Origin: Streptomyces sp. CB01881
Lineage (GTDB): Bacteria > Actinomycetota > Actinomycetes > Streptomycetales > Streptomycetaceae
NCBI RefSeq assembly: GCF_002953255.1
Contig: NZ_CP026498.1
Location: 1,597,291-1,661,290 of the forward strand
DNA length: 64,000 nt
Direction: 5' to 3'
The notes under the pieces are model-generated. The model was given only the letters and a program-made list of their open reading frames with translations. It had not been told where the DNA came from and ran no database searches. Shown in pieces: positions 62,337-64,000 of this stretch (position 1 is its first letter; the number at the start of each line of letters is the position of its first letter). A program made the position numbers and the translations under genes.

Positions 62337-63305
62337 GTGCAAGCGCCGAGTGAATTGCCGGAAAACCTGACCACCCGCCGCGAGCGCCCGCGCCGCACCC
62401 CGGGGGACGTCGCCGGAGAGCCCGGCCGGCCCCCGCTGAACCGGCGGCAGGCCGGCCTGCTGGCCGCCACCTTCCTCGGCTACCTGCTGGTGGTGGCCGG
62501 TGTGCTGCTCAACAGCGCGCTGGTCGACCTCGACTGGTCGGTGCGGCTGGCCCGCCCGTACGAGCGGTGGCCCAGCCTGGAGCCGCTGCTGGACAACTGG
62601 GTGGTGGCCGGCCAGCGGGGCCCGTCCGCCATGGCCGCCTTCGCCTGGCTCGGCTGGCGCGCCCACCGGCTGCGGCGGCTGCGCCCGCTGCTGGTGATGG
62701 GCGCCGCCCTGCTGCTGCTCAACGTCACGGTCGGCGGCGTCAAGATCGTCACCGGCCGGCTCGGCCCGCACTACGCGCACTACGTCGGGTCGCCCGAGCT
62801 CTTCTCGGGCGGCACCATATTCCCGTCCGGCCACACCGCCAACGCCGTGGTCACCTGGGGCGTGCTCGCCTACCTGGCGGTCCGCTGGCGGCGCACCGGC
62901 GCGGTGCTCGCCGCCGCCACCGCCTGCTCGGTCGGGCTCACCACCGTCTACCTGGGCACCCACTGGGTCACCGACGTCCTGGCCGGCTGGGCCGCCGGGC
63001 TGCTGGTGCTGCTCTCACTGCCGCTGCTGGAGCCCGTGGTGACCGCCGCCGAGCAGCGGCTGACCGCCCGCCGGGCCCGCCGGCGCGACACCGTGAAGCC
63101 CGCCGCCCCACCACCGGCCACCCCTCAACCGGCCCCAGCCCGCTCCGGCAGAGCACGGCCGGGCAGAACACAGCCGGACGCGGCCCGGCCGCACAGAACA
63201 CGGCCCGACAGGGCACGGCCGGACGCGGCCAGGCCCGCCACTCCGCGGCCGGCCGCTACCCCTCCCAGCTCCGTTCCACCACCCCGTCGCGCACCGCGAG
63301 GTTGA
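62337..63305 (+). CDS. PAP2 superfamily membrane phosphatase with Arg/Pro-rich tail
   Basis: A 322-residue protein with six helices. The phosphatase motifs are KIVTGRLGP (motif 1, KxxxxxxRP position reads GP), PSGHT (motif 2) and TTVYLGTHWVTD (motif 3, with Thr at the usual Arg). The catalytic His and Asp remain, so activity on a lipid or isoprenoid diphosphate is possible. The C-terminal ~75 residues are a disordered Arg/Pro/Ala/Thr-rich tail made of RTRPDRARPDAARP-like units. GTG start. Its last 50 bases overlap the convergent I78-like gene. Confidence 0.8.
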   Translation: MQAPSELPENLTTRRERPRRTPGDVAGEPGRPPLNRRQAGLLAATFLGYLLVVAGVLLNSALVDLDWSVRLARPYERWPSLEPLLDNWVVAGQRGPSAMAAFAWLGWRAHRLRRLRPLLVMGAALLLLNVTVGGVKIVTGRLGPHYAHYVGSPELFSGGTIFPSGHTANAVVTWGVLAYLAVRWRRTGAVLAAATACSVGLTTVYLGTHWVTDVLAGWAAGLLVLLSLPLLEPVVTAAEQRLTARRARRRDTVKPAAPPPATPQPAPARSGRARPGRTQPDAARPHRTRPDRARPDAARPATPRPAATPPSSVPPPRRAPRG

Positions 63306-63444
63306 GCCGCCCCTCCCGGTGGTCCAAGGTCATCATCGCCCCCGGGGGCAGCACCCGGACCGATGCCCAGCCGTGCTGCCGGGCCAGTTCCTCGGCCCGG
63401 TCCACCCGCAGCCCCGCGTAGCCCTCCGCGTCCGCCTCCGTCAT
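63256..63444 (-). CDS. I78-like peptidase inhibitor family small protein
   Basis: A 62-residue protein. YAGLRVDRAEELARQHG is the helix and VRVLPPGAMMTLDHREGRLNLAV the inhibitory-loop/beta region, ending in VERSWEG. This is the potato-inhibitor-like I78 pattern. No signal peptide, so it would act inside the cell. ATG start. The 3' end overlaps the tail of the PAP2 gene by 50 bases on the opposite strand. Confidence 0.75.
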   Translation of the reverse strand: MTEADAEGYAGLRVDRAEELARQHGWASVRVLPPGAMMTLDHREGRLNLAVRDGVVERSWEG

Positions 63445-63545
63445 GGCCCCTCCCCGCCTCGTTCCCCGGACGTACGCTGGAATCGTAGACCGGAACGCCC
63501 GGGTGACCGCGGCGGAAGCAGGGCTTCAGGAGGAGGTGACCGGGC

Positions 63546-63818
63546 GTGCGCGCCACCACCCCCCGCCGCTGGCGGAGCGGCACCGAACCCGCCACCGCCC
63601 GCAGCGATCTCAAGCTGCGCTACCTGCTCGCCCTGACCTTCACCCCGCTGTTCGCCCTCACCACCGTGGCCTTCGCGGTCTGGGCCGCGAACGCCCCGGC
63701 CTTCGGTGCCCCCAGCCGGGGCACCCTCACCGGGTTCGCCGTGGCCTGCGGGCTCCTCACCCTGTTCGCCGCCGTCGATCTCGTCATCGTCATCCGGCGC
63801 CGCCGGACCGAGCTCTGA
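63546..63818 (+). CDS. DUF6343-like small membrane protein
   Basis: A 90-residue protein with RSGTEPATARSDLKLRYLLAL before two membrane helices (about 30-48 and 60-82) and a basic C terminus. I recognise the GTEPxTARS...LR pattern of the DUF6343 family of streptomycetes; not verified. The GTG start has a perfect AGGAGGTGA ribosome-binding site (63530-63538). Confidence 0.75.
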   Translation: MRATTPRRWRSGTEPATARSDLKLRYLLALTFTPLFALTTVAFAVWAANAPAFGAPSRGTLTGFAVACGLLTLFAAVDLVIVIRRRRTEL

Positions 63819-63834
63819 CGCGGTATCTCCCACA

Positions 63835-63868
63835 GAGTGGGAAGCCGGCCTGGCCCGGCCTCCCACTC
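63835..63868. terminator. hairpin between DUF6343-like gene and the right-edge gene
   Basis: GAGTGGGAAGCCGG pairs with CCGGCCTCCCACTC with one mismatch; 6-base loop. Third member of the GAGTGGGA hairpin family. It lies in a convergent gap. Confidence 0.75.
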
Positions 63869-63884
63869 CGCCCGCGAGCGCGGC

Positions 63885-64000
63885 TCAGCGGTTGCCGACC
63901 GCCTGTTTCACCAGCGTGCGGCCGAAGTCCCACATCAGGCCGCTGCCCCGGTGCGCGTCGTCCATCACGTCGGTGAAGGCGTCGACGAACCGGTCGACGT
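63885..64000 (-). CDS. unrecognised gene, C-terminal 37 codons only
   Basis: The minus-strand frame ends at a TGA (63887-63885) and runs off the right edge. The visible tail reads VDRFVDAFTDVMDDAHRG, then LMWDFGRTLVKQAVGNR. It has good codon bias and an upstream terminator on the far side of its stop. I cannot name the family from this fragment. Confidence 0.6.
   Translation of the reverse strand, partial: VDRFVDAFTDVMDDAHRGSGLMWDFGRTLVKQAVGNR

Overview
This is a GC-rich, gene-dense actinomycete chromosome segment, almost certainly from Streptomyces or a close relative such as Kitasatospora. Supporting features are strong G/C third-position bias, frequent GTG/TTG starts, family-typical genes (DUF397 and DUF5753 proteins, M56 peptidase with a DUF5134-type partner, resuscitation-promoting factor, pentalenene-synthase-like terpene cyclase, MalR/malEFG, gluABCD) and a left edge that looks like the leader of a streptomycete rRNA operon. 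I see no tRNA gene and no CRISPR array.

Layout. 1-240: putative rRNA operon leader read leftwards out of the window. 0.3-3.5 kb (minus): overlapping operon DUF6421-like / SDR / PLP-dependent lyase. 3.7-6.7 kb (plus): a 36-residue cysteine-rich leader peptide, then an amino-acid ABC importer (lipoprotein, permease, ATPase), suggesting a cysteine/cystine uptake operon controlled by attenuation. 6.8-11.7 kb: DUF5134-like membrane protein, M56 peptidase, a divergent MarR / DHA2 efflux pair with a clear operator, and a TetR regulator. 11.8-14.4 kb: a WhiJ/AbaA-like locus (DUF5753 regulator, anti-sigma-type ATPase, DUF397 protein) with GTGCACGTGCAC-type palindromes at its control regions. 14.7-20.1 kb: CbiX-like protein, a frameshifted G8-domain beta-helix protein, a ydaO-type (c-di-AMP) riboswitch before an Rpf-LysM-NlpC/P60 hydrolase, and an orphan VapB-like protein.

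20.1-28.2 kb: maltose/maltodextrin operon malE-malF-malG-aglA-malR with CTTGCAG operators, then a GNAT acetyltransferase and an aldose 1-epimerase. 28.3-34.5 kb: a LAL-type LuxR regulator with a single-base frameshift, divergent from a terpene cyclase, and an aldehyde dehydrogenase. 34.7-37.9 kb: SHOCT/DUF6325 pair, SnoaL-like protein, serine hydrolase, Nudix hydrolase. 37.9-41.3 kb: a less typical accessory patch with a small P-loop kinase, a one-TM protein and a decayed IS110-family transposase. 41.3-47.2 kb: TetR regulator, a large protein with four PPPDFNPF-type repeats, and a secreted CBM2-FnIII-FnIII-GH18 chitinase with a DasR-type site.

47.2-54.3 kb (all minus): spermidine-synthase-like protein, a YeiH-type exporter with cysteine dioxygenase (cysteine to sulfite and export), a LysR regulator, and a gluABCD-type importer preceded by a LapA-domain gene. 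54.6-58.3 kb (minus): a heterodimeric ABC exporter whose two halves have complementary loss of ATPase motifs, with a His/Pro/Arg-rich 67-codon ORF fitted between them by 4-bp overlaps at both ends. 58.7-64 kb: aldo/keto reductase, a tandem-duplicated MarR protein divergent from a FabG reductase, a PAP2 phosphatase, an I78-like inhibitor, a DUF6343-like protein, and the 3' end of an unrecognised gene.

The most interesting items are the cysteine-rich leader plus transporter, the WhiJ-like locus with repeated operators, the His-rich ORF inside the asymmetric ABC exporter operon, the two-domain MarR protein, and the PPPDFNPF-repeat protein. Two otherwise intact genes carry single-base frameshifts, so real decay and assembly error must be told apart.
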